Shown: positions 1 through 9,740 of the stretch, piece after piece
How the letters are laid out: every line of letters starts with the position of its first letter
How positions within the stretch are numbered: position 1 is the stretch's first letter
NCBI RefSeq assembly: GCF_022539405.1
Contig: NZ_CP054394.1
Span: 2,426,501 to 2,490,500, forward strand
DNA length: 64,000 nt
Direction of reading: 5' to 3'
From: Natranaerofaba carboxydovora
Lineage (GTDB): Bacteria > Bacillota > Natranaerobiia > Natranaerobiales > Natranaerofabaceae
Made by a program: the position numbers and the translations under genes
The notes under the pieces: generated by a model
Databases searched by the model: none
Told to the model about the DNA's origin: nothing
What the model saw: only the letters and a program-made list of their open reading frames with translations

Positions 1-533
1 GCATCTCCACTTAAGATTACATAAAACATAATATGCCCATTCTCATCACCTTCAAATCTATTGCCATCAGTAACGCGAAATCTTAACTCAAATTCTGAAA
101 CCTCGTCAACTTTTACGTTTTCGTCATAGTTTCTGATTCCACTTGCAGCAATACTGTAGCCAAATGGGCTTACAGGCTCTTCTTCAACAGCTACAACAGC
201 CTCTACATCGCGAGGAGAACCACTCCAACCATCAGGTAATTCCAGTACGCCTACTGCATTGTAATCCCCCGCCTGATTAGCATTGTAGTCTGTTATGCTC
301 CAGGTGATGGTCGCTTCTCCTTCTTCTCCCCCTGCTCCTGTAACATCAACTGTACCTGCCAACTCTTCTATTGCGTCAGCTTCTTCAGTGCCGAATGGAA
401 CTGAAATGTCAAAGTCTACCTCTTCTGTTGATTCATATTGGATACCTTCTGCTAACACAACCCCGCTAAACAATGTGAACACCATTACTACTGATAACAA
501 CATAGATAGTATTTTTTTGTTTTTCATTTTCAT
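1..533 (-). CDS. secreted surface protein, Big_4-like domain (3' end off-window)
   Basis: About 177 codons are visible; the C-terminus lies beyond the left edge. A signal peptide is clear: a Lys-rich start, the hydrophobic run LLSVVMVFTLFSG, then VLAEG. Residues near 55-95 resemble a bacterial Ig-like (Big_4) fold, with a W..tdYnanqAGdY pattern. The following segment (YDENV, then EFELRFRVTDG) recurs in the surface proteins at 49315-51286 and 57311-59770. The protein is strongly acidic. I chose ATG 533, which has AAAGGAG upstream; ATG 527 is possible. Probably a cell-surface or matrix protein related to the other two, which end in copper-amine-oxidase-N stalk domains; whether this one does cannot be seen. 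Confidence 0.8.
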   Translation of the reverse strand, partial: MKMKNKKILSMLLSVVMVFTLFSGVVLAEGIQYESTEEVDFDISVPFGTEEADAIEELAGTVDVTGAGGEEGEATITWSITDYNANQAGDYNAVGVLELPDGWSGSPRDVEAVVAVEEEPVSPFGYSIAASGIRNYDENVKVDEVSEFELRFRVTDGNRFEGDENGHIMFYVILSGD

Positions 534-577
534 TTTTCATCTAGCTCCTTTAAGTATTTTGTCCTTGCTTTTACCGC

Positions 578-610
578 CTAGAAAGCCCTATACTTTCGCC
601 GTAGATTCAT
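578..610 (-). other. possible 10-residue leader ORF
   Basis: A very good ribosome site (AGGGGGTGAAGTT) precedes ATG 610 and a short basic ORF, MNLRRKYRAF, ending TAG. It lies in the 5' leader of the surface protein that starts at 533. It could be a leader peptide or a remnant of an earlier start. Only position and SD strength support it. Confidence 0.25.
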
Positions 611-644
611 AACTTCACCCCCTTTCAGAGTTATAATACTGCAT

Positions 645-674
645 AAAAAAAGAGCAACCCCGAGTTGGGCGCTC
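645..674 (-). terminator. intrinsic terminator after galU copy 1
   Basis: On the minus strand GAGC, CCC, loop, GGG and GCTC form a hairpin followed by seven T residues. It lies downstream of the GalU gene ending at 814 and directly before the leader of the surface gene starting at 533. Confidence 0.6.
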
Positions 675-813
675 CTTCTTTTTCACAGTAATACCACACT
701 TTGTATGGAAACTGCTTGCCTCGGTTATTTTGTTTTTGGTTTCTAAAGATATTTTCAATCTCTAAAGATATTATAGCATGTTTTCATTAAAAAAGGTATA
801 TATTTTTTCAAAA

Positions 814-1662
814 TTATTCAATATTTTGCTTTTTTAGGCTAGTTTTTATCAACTCCTCCCTCAAGTCCTCCTTTTCCATAGCAAAGTCAACAATCGCCTT
901 CAAATAACCCATAAGGTTTCCCGTATCATATCTTGTCCCTTCAATCGTATGTGCAAAGACTTTTTTGTTTTTTGACAATACATCTATAGCATCAGTAAGT
1001 TGTATCTCCCCATCTACTCCTGTGCCAATACCTTCAAGACATGAAAATATATCAGGGCTAAATACATACCTTCCCATTGTCCCAAGGTTTGACAGAGCTT
1101 TATCAGCCGGGGGCTTTTCAATAATTGATTCTATCTTTACTTGTTTAACTTGTTTTTTGGCACAACTTTTTTCTATTTCTTCACTCTTTATAACTGCATA
1201 TTTATGAGATTCTTCTAGTAAGATCTCTCTAACACCAATTACTCCACCTAATTCTCCCTTATATTCCTCACATCCCTCATATTCCTCATATATATCAATC
1301 AACTGCTTAAGACAAGGCTTTTCTTCACTCTTTACCACTGCATCACCTAATATCACTCCAAAAGGCTCATCACCAACAAAACTTTTGGCATGCAAAATTG
1401 CATCTCCAAGACCGATAGCCTCTTTTTGTCTAATGTAATGCAGATTAACATCTGTCCTGTCAAAATGATCTATAATCGATTCTTTACCCCTACTGATAAC
1501 AACAAGTATATCTTCTACTCCCGAGAAAATAGCTTCTTCAACCAGATACTGAATAACTGGCTTATCAAGGATTGGCATCATCTCTTTGGGTATCACTTTG
1601 GTAGCAGGAAGCAGCCTGGTCCCAAAGCCACCTGCGGGGATTACTGCTTTTTTTACTGTCAT
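814..1662 (-). CDS. galU: UTP--glucose-1-phosphate uridylyltransferase (copy 1)
   Basis: Converts glucose-1-phosphate and UTP to UDP-glucose in the cytoplasm. The N-terminus shows the nucleotidyltransferase signature AVIPAGGFGTRLLPATK, then PKEMMPILDKPVIQY. YIRQKEAIGLGDAI, GVILGDAVV and EKP follow at the expected spacing. At 282 residues it is close to the usual length. A run of five G about 9 nt before the ATG serves as SD. It is divergent from the dehydratase gene at 1875. A second GalU lies at 41247-42122; this copy differs by an insert near residues 125-150 and by Val instead of Asp in the GDAVV segment (copy 2 has GDDIV). Whether the two supply different polymers cannot be told from sequence. 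Confidence 0.93.
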   Translation of the reverse strand: MTVKKAVIPAGGFGTRLLPATKVIPKEMMPILDKPVIQYLVEEAIFSGVEDILVVISRGKESIIDHFDRTDVNLHYIRQKEAIGLGDAILHAKSFVGDEPFGVILGDAVVKSEEKPCLKQLIDIYEEYEGCEEYKGELGGVIGVREILLEESHKYAVIKSEEIEKSCAKKQVKQVKIESIIEKPPADKALSNLGTMGRYVFSPDIFSCLEGIGTGVDGEIQLTDAIDVLSKNKKVFAHTIEGTRYDTGNLMGYLKAIVDFAMEKEDLREELIKTSLKKQNIE

Positions 1663-1804
1663 TTGTTAAAACCCCCAGTTTTAATTTGTTATCTAATTTA
1701 ATATTGATATTCAATTTTCTTGTATCTCATTTGTCAGGTATTGCTCTTATTTTTTAATCTTATAATCATTTTAAAGGACTTAGATAATATTTTCTAGAAC
1801 TATA

Positions 1805-1833
1805 TTTCAATGCACACCATTTTTTAGTATAAT
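1805..1833 (+). promoter_or_regulatory. probable promoter of the pglF-type gene
   Basis: TATAAT at 1828-1833 lies 17 nt after a weak -35 (TTTCAA, 1805-1810). The predicted start would be about 35 nt upstream of the TTG start at 1875. Confidence 0.4.
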
Positions 1834-1874
1834 TAATAACAAATGATTTAGGGTAAGTAGGGAGAGGATTAACC

Positions 1875-3746
1875 TTGACCAAAGGATACATAAAAAAAGG
1901 GCTACAGGTCCTTGTAGACATCTACCTCTTTAACATGGCCTTTATTTTGGCGCTACTTATACGCTTTGAAGGCTATGTACCAAGGAGTTGGATAGATCTA
2001 TACCTAGAGAATTTCATCTGGCTAACTGCAGTTTTTATTATAACCTGTTTTATCTTCAGGCTATACAACCGTCTATGGTCATACTCTAGCATTCATGACC
2101 TAATAGTATTATTTACGGCAATCACCATTGGTGTTGCCTCCACTTTTGGACTTTCTGCAATTATCGGAGCAGTACTTCCAAGAAGTATTTATTTTATCGC
2201 CTGGTTTCTCTGCCTTCTTCTGCTTGGTGGATTTAGACTTGGATTTAGAGTATTAAAGCTCTACAATATGCCAGCCTTACTAAGCAGTAATAAGGGCAGA
2301 AGCAAAAATATCTCTGCTAATAAAAAAAATGCCAAAAACGCTCTTATCCTTGGAGCTGGCGATGCAGGAAGTATCTCACTAAAAGAACTAAGCCGTCATC
2401 AAGATGAAGTCCCTATAAATGTAGTAGGTTTTTTAGATGATGCACCTGCCAAGCAAAACTGCTGGATAAACGGGGTAAAAGTCCTTGGAAAAATCTCAGA
2501 CCTAGAAAAAGTCTGCAATAAGCACGGGGTAGAAGAAGTAATAATAGCAATGCCAAACGCCCCAAGAACCATAGTAAGGGACATAATCCGTACCTGCAGT
2601 GACAATAATATTAAAGCCAAAATCCTTCCCCCGGTACACCACCTGATATCAGGAAGGGTAACTGTCAGCAGTATGAGAGAGGTAAACATTGAAGACCTCC
2701 TAAGAAGAGAACCGGTAGATCTGAATATAGATGAAATATCAGGATATATTAAGGGCAAGATCATCATGGTCACCGGAGCAGGAGGCTCCATAGGATCAGA
2801 ACTAGTAAGACAGATTATTGAATTTGACCCAGAGAAATTAATATTAATTGATCACTCAGAAAATAGTCTCTTTGATATTCAAAGAGAGCTAGAAACACAT
2901 CAACATAAGGACAAGCTACTAACAATGATTGCAGATATTCAGGACAAAGCAAGAATAAACTCGATTTTTGAAAATCTAAAACCTCAGGTTGTATTTCACG
3001 CGGCAGCACATAAACATGTACCTTTGATGGAGAATAACCCAGAAGAAGCTGTGAAAAACAATATCTTTGGCACCCAAAACGTAGCAGAAGCAGCAGATAC
3101 ATACAAGGCAGAAAGGTTTGTCCTAATCTCAACAGACAAGGCAGTAAACCCAAAAAGCGCCATGGGCGCAACAAAAAGAGCAGCAGAAATAATAGTCCAG
3201 AGCCTAGCAACCCGCTCAGATACATCTTTTTGTGCTGTAAGGTTTGGTAATGTTCTTGGAAGTAGGAGCAGTGTAGTCCCACTCTTTCAGGAACAGATAA
3301 AAAAAGGCGGGCCAGTAACGATTACTCATCCAGATATGACAAGGTATTTCATGACCATTCCAGAAGCCTGCCAGCTGGTTATAGAAGCAGGTAGTATGGG
3401 CAAAAAAGGAGAAATATTTATCCTTGATATGGGTGAACCGATAAAAATCCTAGACCTTGCCAAAGACTTAATAAAACTCTCAGGCTATGAACCAGAAGTA
3501 GACATACCAATCACCGTTACGGGAATAAGAGAAGGAGAAAAGATCCACGAAGAACTATTGACAAACAGAGAAGAAGTAACAAACACAACTCACGAAAGAA
3601 TATATATCACAGATAACGACACTCTAGACCTTAAAGATATTAAACAAGAACTTAAAGAATTAGGCGAAATCACTTCTTATGATCTTAGTTTTCTTGCCAA
3701 AAAGTTAGAAAACTGGATTGACTCTCACGAGATAAGAAGTAACTAA
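1875..3746 (+). CDS. pglF: membrane UDP-sugar 4,6-dehydratase (PglF/CapD family)
   Basis: A 623-residue nucleoside-diphosphate-sugar dehydratase. The first 120 residues hold four membrane helices. Next comes a Rossmann/CoA-binding-like domain (ILGAGDAGSISL, VVGFLDD) and then an extended SDR domain (VTGAGGSIGSE, FHAAAHKHVPLME, STDKAVNPKSAMGATKR). PglF-type enzymes carry Met where most SDRs have Tyr, as here. They convert UDP-GlcNAc to the 4-keto-6-deoxy sugar, the first step toward bacillosamine-type sugars. Homologues of the next enzymes (aminotransferase, acetyltransferase, phosphoglycosyltransferase) lie at 17.4-20.6 kb, so it probably feeds them. The TTG start is preceded by AGGGAGAGG. It is the only gene of this pathway on the plus strand. 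Confidence 0.88.
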   Translation: MTKGYIKKGLQVLVDIYLFNMAFILALLIRFEGYVPRSWIDLYLENFIWLTAVFIITCFIFRLYNRLWSYSSIHDLIVLFTAITIGVASTFGLSAIIGAVLPRSIYFIAWFLCLLLLGGFRLGFRVLKLYNMPALLSSNKGRSKNISANKKNAKNALILGAGDAGSISLKELSRHQDEVPINVVGFLDDAPAKQNCWINGVKVLGKISDLEKVCNKHGVEEVIIAMPNAPRTIVRDIIRTCSDNNIKAKILPPVHHLISGRVTVSSMREVNIEDLLRREPVDLNIDEISGYIKGKIIMVTGAGGSIGSELVRQIIEFDPEKLILIDHSENSLFDIQRELETHQHKDKLLTMIADIQDKARINSIFENLKPQVVFHAAAHKHVPLMENNPEEAVKNNIFGTQNVAEAADTYKAERFVLISTDKAVNPKSAMGATKRAAEIIVQSLATRSDTSFCAVRFGNVLGSRSSVVPLFQEQIKKGGPVTITHPDMTRYFMTIPEACQLVIEAGSMGKKGEIFILDMGEPIKILDLAKDLIKLSGYEPEVDIPITVTGIREGEKIHEELLTNREEVTNTTHERIYITDNDTLDLKDIKQELKELGEITSYDLSFLAKKLENWIDSHEIRSN

Positions 3747-3753
3747 CTAGATC

Positions 3754-3805
3754 AAAAAAAGGCTCCGGCATAAACTTTTTACTTTAATGCCGGAGCCTTT
3801 TTTTT
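3754..3805. terminator. bidirectional intrinsic terminator
   Basis: A perfect 11-bp stem (GGCTCCGGCAT and its complement) is flanked by an A-run on the left and a T-run on the right. It serves the convergent genes ending at 3746 and 3827. Confidence 0.9.
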
Positions 3806-3826
3806 GATAAATCTTTTTATCTATGC

Positions 3827-4843
3827 TTATACTACATCGTCGCTTTCTTCAGATTCATCTGTAGGCTCAGATTCTTCTTCTCTGTCAGCTTCCTCTTCCT
3901 CCAATGTAGTAACGATCGCAGTATTTGTTTCATCATCCCAGTCAACCTCTTCTCCCATAGCTTCACTGACAAACCTAAGAGGTACCATGGTTCTTTCTGC
4001 TAAATTAATTGCTGGAACATCACCTTCGACAATTTCACCATCAACTTCTACCTGAATTACAGAATGCCCCTCAAAAGTTCCATGATCTCCGGCTTCTATT
4101 CCAACAGCAGAACTAGAAGCTTCTCCTTCAGTTGATACAATAGCTGTTTCTGTCTCTTCATCCCAATCTACATCTGCTCCCATAGCTTCACTTACAAATC
4201 TAAGCGGCACCATTGTTCTACCTTCTAAATTCACCGCTGGTACATCTCCTTCAACACTCTCGCCATCAACTTCTATTTGCGCTACATCATAGCCTTCAAA
4301 AGTATCTTCTTTTTCTACATCTTCATCAACGTCTTCGTCCACTTCTTCATCAGCTTCTTCTGGTTCTTCCCCCTGCACTTCTACTAAGAAGTTAGCACCA
4401 GGCTCAACCCAATGTGTAGTTGATATCATATAAGCCCCTGGCTCAGAAAGGGTTATTGAACCACTTACTTGGTTAAACTGCTCTGGATATTCTTGGATAG
4501 AAGGTTTCTCACTGGTTAACTCTCCTTGTAATTCGTATTCTGCATCATCCCATTCCAAAGGTTCTTCATCTTCAGCAACACTTGCATCCTCGATAGAATC
4601 AACTTCAAAAATCTCAGCATAAGCAAAAAGTGAATCTTCAGGAAGATCTTCTGTTACTTTGATAGTAGCCGGTGCTTCAACTGTGTACTGGTTACCATCT
4701 TCTTCGCCAACTACATTTGTCAATTCAAGTGTTCCTAATGTTTCTGTCTCCCCCTCACTTTCAACTTCTGCGCCCATAACTGGTGCCACAAAAAGCGAGC
4801 TTAAAAGAAAAACTGCTGCAATGATACATAAAACTTTTTTCAT
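3827..4843 (-). CDS. secreted stalk-domain (copper amine oxidase N-like) protein
   Basis: A 338-residue exported acidic protein. The signal peptide is MKKVLCIIAAVFLLSS followed by a small-residue cleavage region ending MGA. The middle is Glu/Asp-rich and of unknown fold. Two tandem units near residues 190-240 and 260-310 match the Cu_amine_oxidN1 'stalk' half-repeat: VDGE.VEGDVPA, then RTMVPLRFVSEAMG, then VDWD-ET-TAIV. The domain name is historical and does not imply amine oxidase activity. The protein ends in an acidic tail. A role in cell-wall or matrix attachment is inferred from domain company only. Confidence 0.85.
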   Translation of the reverse strand: MKKVLCIIAAVFLLSSLFVAPVMGAEVESEGETETLGTLELTNVVGEEDGNQYTVEAPATIKVTEDLPEDSLFAYAEIFEVDSIEDASVAEDEEPLEWDDAEYELQGELTSEKPSIQEYPEQFNQVSGSITLSEPGAYMISTTHWVEPGANFLVEVQGEEPEEADEEVDEDVDEDVEKEDTFEGYDVAQIEVDGESVEGDVPAVNLEGRTMVPLRFVSEAMGADVDWDEETETAIVSTEGEASSSAVGIEAGDHGTFEGHSVIQVEVDGEIVEGDVPAINLAERTMVPLRFVSEAMGEEVDWDDETNTAIVTTLEEEEADREEESEPTDESEESDDVV

Positions 4844-4872
4844 AACATAACCCCTCTCTCTTATTATTTTTT

Positions 4873-4981
4873 GGGGACTGCTTCGAACTATCTTAAGCTA
4901 CATAATTCTACATAATTCGACAATCCCCTAAAGCAGAGAATGAGGCCATCGTATCAACGACAGCCTCATTCTCTGCTTTAG
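4873..4981 (-). promoter_or_regulatory. structured leader: 19-bp perfect inverted repeat
   Basis: CTAAAGCAGAGAATGAGGC (4928-4946) pairs perfectly with 4963-4981; an inner TCGT/ACGA pair extends the stem. No T-tract follows on either strand. On the minus strand GGGGATTG just downstream could also pair with CAGTCCCC near 4873-4880. It lies between the end of the ligase gene (5052) and the start of the stalk gene (4843). It may be a processing or mRNA-stability element rather than a simple terminator. Confidence 0.6.
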
Positions 4982-5051
4982 CTCATGTTCTATGATATTC
5001 TATACATAGTTAATTTTTCCTTCTAAATTTTAATAAAAATCATAAAAATTA

Positions 5052-7397
5052 TCAATTATCCTCTAGTCCAAGCATCGAAATATAACTTTCATAACTTTCT
5101 ATTATGCCCTTTCTTTCATCTTCATCTTCAACCCTATCAAATACTTCTTCGGCCCTTTCTAGATCTCCTAACCCCTTATAAGTAATCGCCTCAAAAACAT
5201 ACCTCTCTTCATTATCTTCTGGCAGTTCACTTTCATTCATAAAACTCTCTGCTCCTTCAAAATCTTCCATCAAAACATAAGCTTTAAATACATTCAAGTC
5301 AAAGGTTCTATCTTCTGAATGATAATCCAAAAACTCATCTCTAAGATCGATTGCTTTTTGTAGCTTAGAATGGGCTTTTTCAGTACTTTCATTTGGATCT
5401 TCATTAAACATATAATGTTCAGCCGCAAATATCAACCCATTAGAATAACGTAAAAAGCTGTTATAATTATGGATATAATATTCATTTGACTTCTTAAGAG
5501 AATCAAGGCCTTCTTCTATTTTACCTACACTTAACATAAAACTTCCATGATCTGCTAGGTTTGTCGGATGGTAGGGCTTTAGCTCTAATGCTCTCTCTGC
5601 GTTATCTATAGCCATAGGGATATATCTTCCTTCTTGATTTTGCTCATAAATATTCTTATATAACTCAGCAAGATTCATGTAATGATCAGCATTCAAATGA
5701 TCATTACTAGTTGCATTATTCAAACTGCTTAAAGCCCTTTGAGCATCCCCTTGTTGAAGAAATGCATGAGCAGTTCTTCCTGCACTAAATCCGTTATAGA
5801 CAACCAGAGAATATATCACGAGCCCAAAAGCTGCTGCCATAGAAACATAAGGGAACAATTTATTTAACCTAAAGGAAACCGAAGGGCTAACGTCAAAGCT
5901 CTCAACAGTTTCACTTCCAGTAGAATCTAAGTAATAATGATTCAATAAACCAAACAAAGCCCATAGATATATCGCTACAGCACCAAGAGACAGGTTGAAG
6001 TCTACTATACTGTGCCCTCCAAGGGCTATAGCAGCAACAAACACCCCTGTTGCCTTTATATATTCTTCACTCTCGCTTTTTTTGTGCTTTAGCACCATTA
6101 TCATCTGATAGAGTAGTGCTATCCATATAGTACTAAAGATCAACATCCCCGGTATACCCGTCTCAACTCCAACTTGAAACAGGTGACTGTGGACTTCTGT
6201 AGTAGTATAATCCCTGTCCATATACTGAAAGTACAAACTCTCCCAGCCGCCACCTCCTGCACCAAGGATAGGTCTATCAGTAGTTATATCCCAGGCAACC
6301 TGCATTAACTCTATCCTTGTGGTAAAGCCTGTCTCTTCAAAATCTATTCTCTCAATCCTACCAGAGATGGCATCCGGCATCATCTCGAGAGTCCTATCAT
6401 AATTTAGCGCCGCAAAGATAGTACTAGCAAGCATCACCACAACCAAAAACCCGGCAAGACCGTACTGAACACTTCTTTTCTCTAGCTGTTTGATCCTGTT
6501 AAAGAAATAAGTAGCAAGATAAGTCAGGCCAAAGGCACCGACAAGTCCAATTATTATATATATCCAACCGGTATTCTGGTTCTCCTGCACCGCTGTCCAT
6601 ACAGGCATCGACACAACCAAAAACATAATCCCTGGTATTGCAGTATAGACAAAAACGCTGACAAAGCGTCTTATATTCATAGCCCAGTAGATTATCACTA
6701 CTATAGGAAATAACATCCAGGCAGCCCTTGACATGGTAAAGACAAAAGTTATTAGGATTATAAAGGAGGCACTTCCCATAAGACCCTGAAGCCAGATCTT
6801 CTTCTCAAGCTGCATCCTTGACAGGGTGACAAAAAAGGCTGCAGTAAGAAGTGCCGCAGTAGTATTTGGATACTGCAAAGTTCCAAATATCCTACTTCCA
6901 CTCACAGCACCAGGATAATCAAATGAACCAAACCCTGTACCAAGACTGATAACTGTCATTACACTAGCACCAATAATCAAAGCATACAAAAACCACCTGT
7001 CAAAGCCAATATTAGACAGCCTTGACACCATCAAAAATACCGCAAAATAAGTAGCCACAGCCATAAATTCCAGCACAGCTTCTCTTGGTACAACCGCAAC
7101 TATTATACTAACCCCATATATCAAACTAAACAAAAGCAAAACATAATCCAAAGGAGTTGACAAAAATCCTGTCTCACCAGACATCAGCCTATGAATAACA
7201 AAAAGCAAAAAGATAAAAAACACTGCCGCCTGGGTCAAAAGCATCTCCCCATCAAAGAATAGCCCTCTATAAAAAAGACCGTGTATCAATGTTATAGCAA
7301 CCAAAACTATAACAACATATCTCATTATAGAAGGTTTGATTTCTGTTTCTTTTATTTTTTTATCTTTATTATTCTTCTTTTTGTTCTTTGAAGTCAA
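5052..7397 (-). CDS. O-antigen ligase/polymerase-like membrane protein with TPR tail
   Basis: A 781-residue protein. After a Lys-rich start, about twelve membrane helices span residues 25-490, with a Wzy_C/O-antigen-ligase core: GAGGGGWESLYFQY, an extracellular loop, and EVHSHLFQVGVETGIPG, where the His is characteristic of the family. Residues 520-780 are soluble TPR-like helices (ADHYMNLAELYKNIYE, AERALELKPYHP). Such proteins join or polymerise lipid-linked glycans outside the membrane, and the TPR tail may bind partners. The TTG start at 7397 has AGGTG upstream. It stands between the sugar genes and the kinase/helicase island. Ligase and polymerase cannot be separated by sequence. Confidence 0.82.
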   Translation of the reverse strand: MTSKNKKKNNKDKKIKETEIKPSIMRYVVIVLVAITLIHGLFYRGLFFDGEMLLTQAAVFFIFLLFVIHRLMSGETGFLSTPLDYVLLLFSLIYGVSIIVAVVPREAVLEFMAVATYFAVFLMVSRLSNIGFDRWFLYALIIGASVMTVISLGTGFGSFDYPGAVSGSRIFGTLQYPNTTAALLTAAFFVTLSRMQLEKKIWLQGLMGSASFIILITFVFTMSRAAWMLFPIVVIIYWAMNIRRFVSVFVYTAIPGIMFLVVSMPVWTAVQENQNTGWIYIIIGLVGAFGLTYLATYFFNRIKQLEKRSVQYGLAGFLVVVMLASTIFAALNYDRTLEMMPDAISGRIERIDFEETGFTTRIELMQVAWDITTDRPILGAGGGGWESLYFQYMDRDYTTTEVHSHLFQVGVETGIPGMLIFSTIWIALLYQMIMVLKHKKSESEEYIKATGVFVAAIALGGHSIVDFNLSLGAVAIYLWALFGLLNHYYLDSTGSETVESFDVSPSVSFRLNKLFPYVSMAAAFGLVIYSLVVYNGFSAGRTAHAFLQQGDAQRALSSLNNATSNDHLNADHYMNLAELYKNIYEQNQEGRYIPMAIDNAERALELKPYHPTNLADHGSFMLSVGKIEEGLDSLKKSNEYYIHNYNSFLRYSNGLIFAAEHYMFNEDPNESTEKAHSKLQKAIDLRDEFLDYHSEDRTFDLNVFKAYVLMEDFEGAESFMNESELPEDNEERYVFEAITYKGLGDLERAEEVFDRVEDEDERKGIIESYESYISMLGLEDN

Positions 7398-7505
7398 ATC
7401 GTATTCACCTCTACTAAGCTATAAAATTTAATTAATAAAAATTCTTCAAAAATCCCTATACAAAAATCCTTATATCTAATTCTTCAATTATACTAAAATC
7501 CCTTT

Positions 7506-9707
7506 TCAATTTTTTGACTTTCTAGAAATCACCCAAATTACTATTATAATTATAAAGAAGAAAAATGTTAACTCAACAAACAAAAACAGTATAACTATAA
7601 GTAAAAACAATGCTGTCAAAAAAACAGCAAGCAATGCAGCTATCTCCAAAACAATCCAAAAAGGTTTTGGTAATAAATCGTAACACTTTTCATCAAAAAC
7701 TAAGTCATACTTAATTTCAAAATAAGCATAAACACCAACCAAAGATAAAATTATCATAAAAACCAAATAAGGCATGGTCGTCATATTTGGAAGGACCAAA
7801 AACACACCAACAACTGCCAAACCTATAATTATTTTTTTAAAGGTGTTTTTCTCAACTCTTAAAATATCTTTGGTTTTATTTTCTAGTTTTTTATCATATA
7901 CTTCTACAAATTTTATAATGGGTATTAATAAAGTTGGTAAAAAGCCTGCCCCACCTAATAAAACAAGCATAAACATCAACAAAAAAGTTGTAAGATTAGA
8001 AACAAAAAATCTATAATCAAGATTATAATTTTCGCTAAAATTTTCTCCTAACCTTTTAATTAGTGAGCTTTTCATTAAAACATTATCTTTTAACCAAACA
8101 AAAATATCAAAAACCTTCCCATAAGTATATACATACTCTTCATTATTACTTGCTTTATTATTACTTACCTTATTATTATAGATCAATTTTTCATCGCTTA
8201 CTTCATTATTTACCATCTCAACTTCATCTTCTGTCACATTACTATCACTTGAGTAACTTGAAGCAATCTCCTTAGTAAGTTCTTCTTCGAATTCCTTATC
8301 AGGCATAAGTCCATCGTTAAGTGCCGATTGATTATCATAATCAGTATCTTTGTGCAATACCTTTTCATTTTTATTTTCCTCTAACTGTGATTGTTTACTA
8401 TTTGCTTGTTTCTTTTGCTCTTTTGGAGGCATTTTTTTAAGATTTTCGAGAATTTTTTCTAGTTTATCAGTACTAGAAATGTTTTCTTCATTAAAAGTTT
8501 CTATGTCTTCTACCCCGTTTAATTTGGTTTGTAATTCGTAAGCTAACTCTTTTAGAAGACCACTATTAGTTTTTGCATAACACACAAGACCCGGATAGAC
8601 ATGATTAGCCCCAAACCTAACATACGGCCTAAAATTTGAATTATTAACTCTTGAATTTAACCCTATATCGTAATGAAATAGTGACTTTAAAAACTTTTTA
8701 TCTATTTTTACAATATCTTCCTGGTCAATTGACAAGTAAATAATATTGCCTTTTAACTCATATTCCAGGGACTCCAAATCAATACACCAATCTGATTTTA
8801 TAAGCCCTTCGATTTTGGCAGGAATTTGATATAGGTTTTCCAAAATATAATCAAGCTGGTTTTTGATATCGCCTGCAATCTGTTTCAAAGTATCAAAGTT
8901 ACTGTCAGAAACAACGTTTATATCAGTATTATAAAGCCCTAGGATTTGTTTAGTATTATTAGATATGGCAACAGGTTTCCAATAAAATGCATCCTTTGCA
9001 TCTTCCATTTTTTCTGTCCTTTTACATTTCAAAAGCACAAAAGGATCAGGTATTTTTTCAAATTTCACCAAAAACCCATAAGCAAAATTTATTTCCTTAG
9101 AAACAAGCCTTTCAATACTATCTATATTTAAATAAAACACAGTATTTTTTCGCTTTTTATATATGTCGATATTATCTTTTAGATCCTGAAATATATCCTC
9201 TTCTACATGAGGATCTAAGGGCTGTAAATGAGGGATATATCTATTTGTGTCTTCTTCACTCAAAAGCCCTACCCGTGGTTGATGCATTTCCCTGGTGATC
9301 AAAGACCCTGAAAGGGGGTCAACCTGTACCTTCTGCCTGGTGCTGTACTTTTGATATTTCACCCCATCCCTAACCGACTGCATTCCAAGAGCTGTAAGCT
9401 CAAAATCCAAAACATGCCCATATCCCTCTAGTATCTTAACTAATTTTTCTATATATTTGGGGGTAAGACCCATCATATCCGCTATCATTTGTATGTCTTT
9501 TACTCCACCGTAGATCAACTCAAGAACAGAATGTTCTATAGTCTCAAACTCTTCACTACTCGATTCAATTGTCTCAAGCTCTAAGTCAGCAAGGGGATAA
9601 TACACACATGACCAAAGTTCAACCTTACCCCCTCTCAAAAATTCCGGATATTCCTCAAAAAAATCCTCTAACACCACGTGAGGAAAGGTAAAAGGGGTTT
9701 TTGCCAT
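7506..9707 (-). CDS. winged-helix/multi-TM protein of kinase-helicase island
   Basis: I do not recognise the family. The 733 residues read as three parts. Residues 1-150 look like a winged-helix domain (IEHSVLELIYGGVKDIQMIA, LTPKYIEKLVKILEGYG), followed by a conserved-looking linker STRQKVQVDPLSGSL. Residues 180-400 form a soluble mixed domain. A low-complexity Asn/Glu/Lys linker (about 425-540) leads to about six membrane helices at 565-728. It is the last gene of the island: its ATG lies 33 nt after the helicase stop, with AAAGGAG upstream. The arrangement suggests a membrane-tethered effector or sensor working with the helicase, but no catalytic motif is visible. Confidence 0.75.
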   Translation of the reverse strand: MAKTPFTFPHVVLEDFFEEYPEFLRGGKVELWSCVYYPLADLELETIESSSEEFETIEHSVLELIYGGVKDIQMIADMMGLTPKYIEKLVKILEGYGHVLDFELTALGMQSVRDGVKYQKYSTRQKVQVDPLSGSLITREMHQPRVGLLSEEDTNRYIPHLQPLDPHVEEDIFQDLKDNIDIYKKRKNTVFYLNIDSIERLVSKEINFAYGFLVKFEKIPDPFVLLKCKRTEKMEDAKDAFYWKPVAISNNTKQILGLYNTDINVVSDSNFDTLKQIAGDIKNQLDYILENLYQIPAKIEGLIKSDWCIDLESLEYELKGNIIYLSIDQEDIVKIDKKFLKSLFHYDIGLNSRVNNSNFRPYVRFGANHVYPGLVCYAKTNSGLLKELAYELQTKLNGVEDIETFNEENISSTDKLEKILENLKKMPPKEQKKQANSKQSQLEENKNEKVLHKDTDYDNQSALNDGLMPDKEFEEELTKEIASSYSSDSNVTEDEVEMVNNEVSDEKLIYNNKVSNNKASNNEEYVYTYGKVFDIFVWLKDNVLMKSSLIKRLGENFSENYNLDYRFFVSNLTTFLLMFMLVLLGGAGFLPTLLIPIIKFVEVYDKKLENKTKDILRVEKNTFKKIIIGLAVVGVFLVLPNMTTMPYLVFMIILSLVGVYAYFEIKYDLVFDEKCYDLLPKPFWIVLEIAALLAVFLTALFLLIVILFLFVELTFFFFIIIIVIWVISRKSKN

Positions 9708-9740
9708 AACCTAGCTCTCCTTTTCTTCCTTATCTTTTTA

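Noticed and set aside
578-680. c-di-GMP (GEMM) riboswitch in the leader of the first surface gene
   Set aside because: The conserved GEMM core blocks are not present in the expected order.
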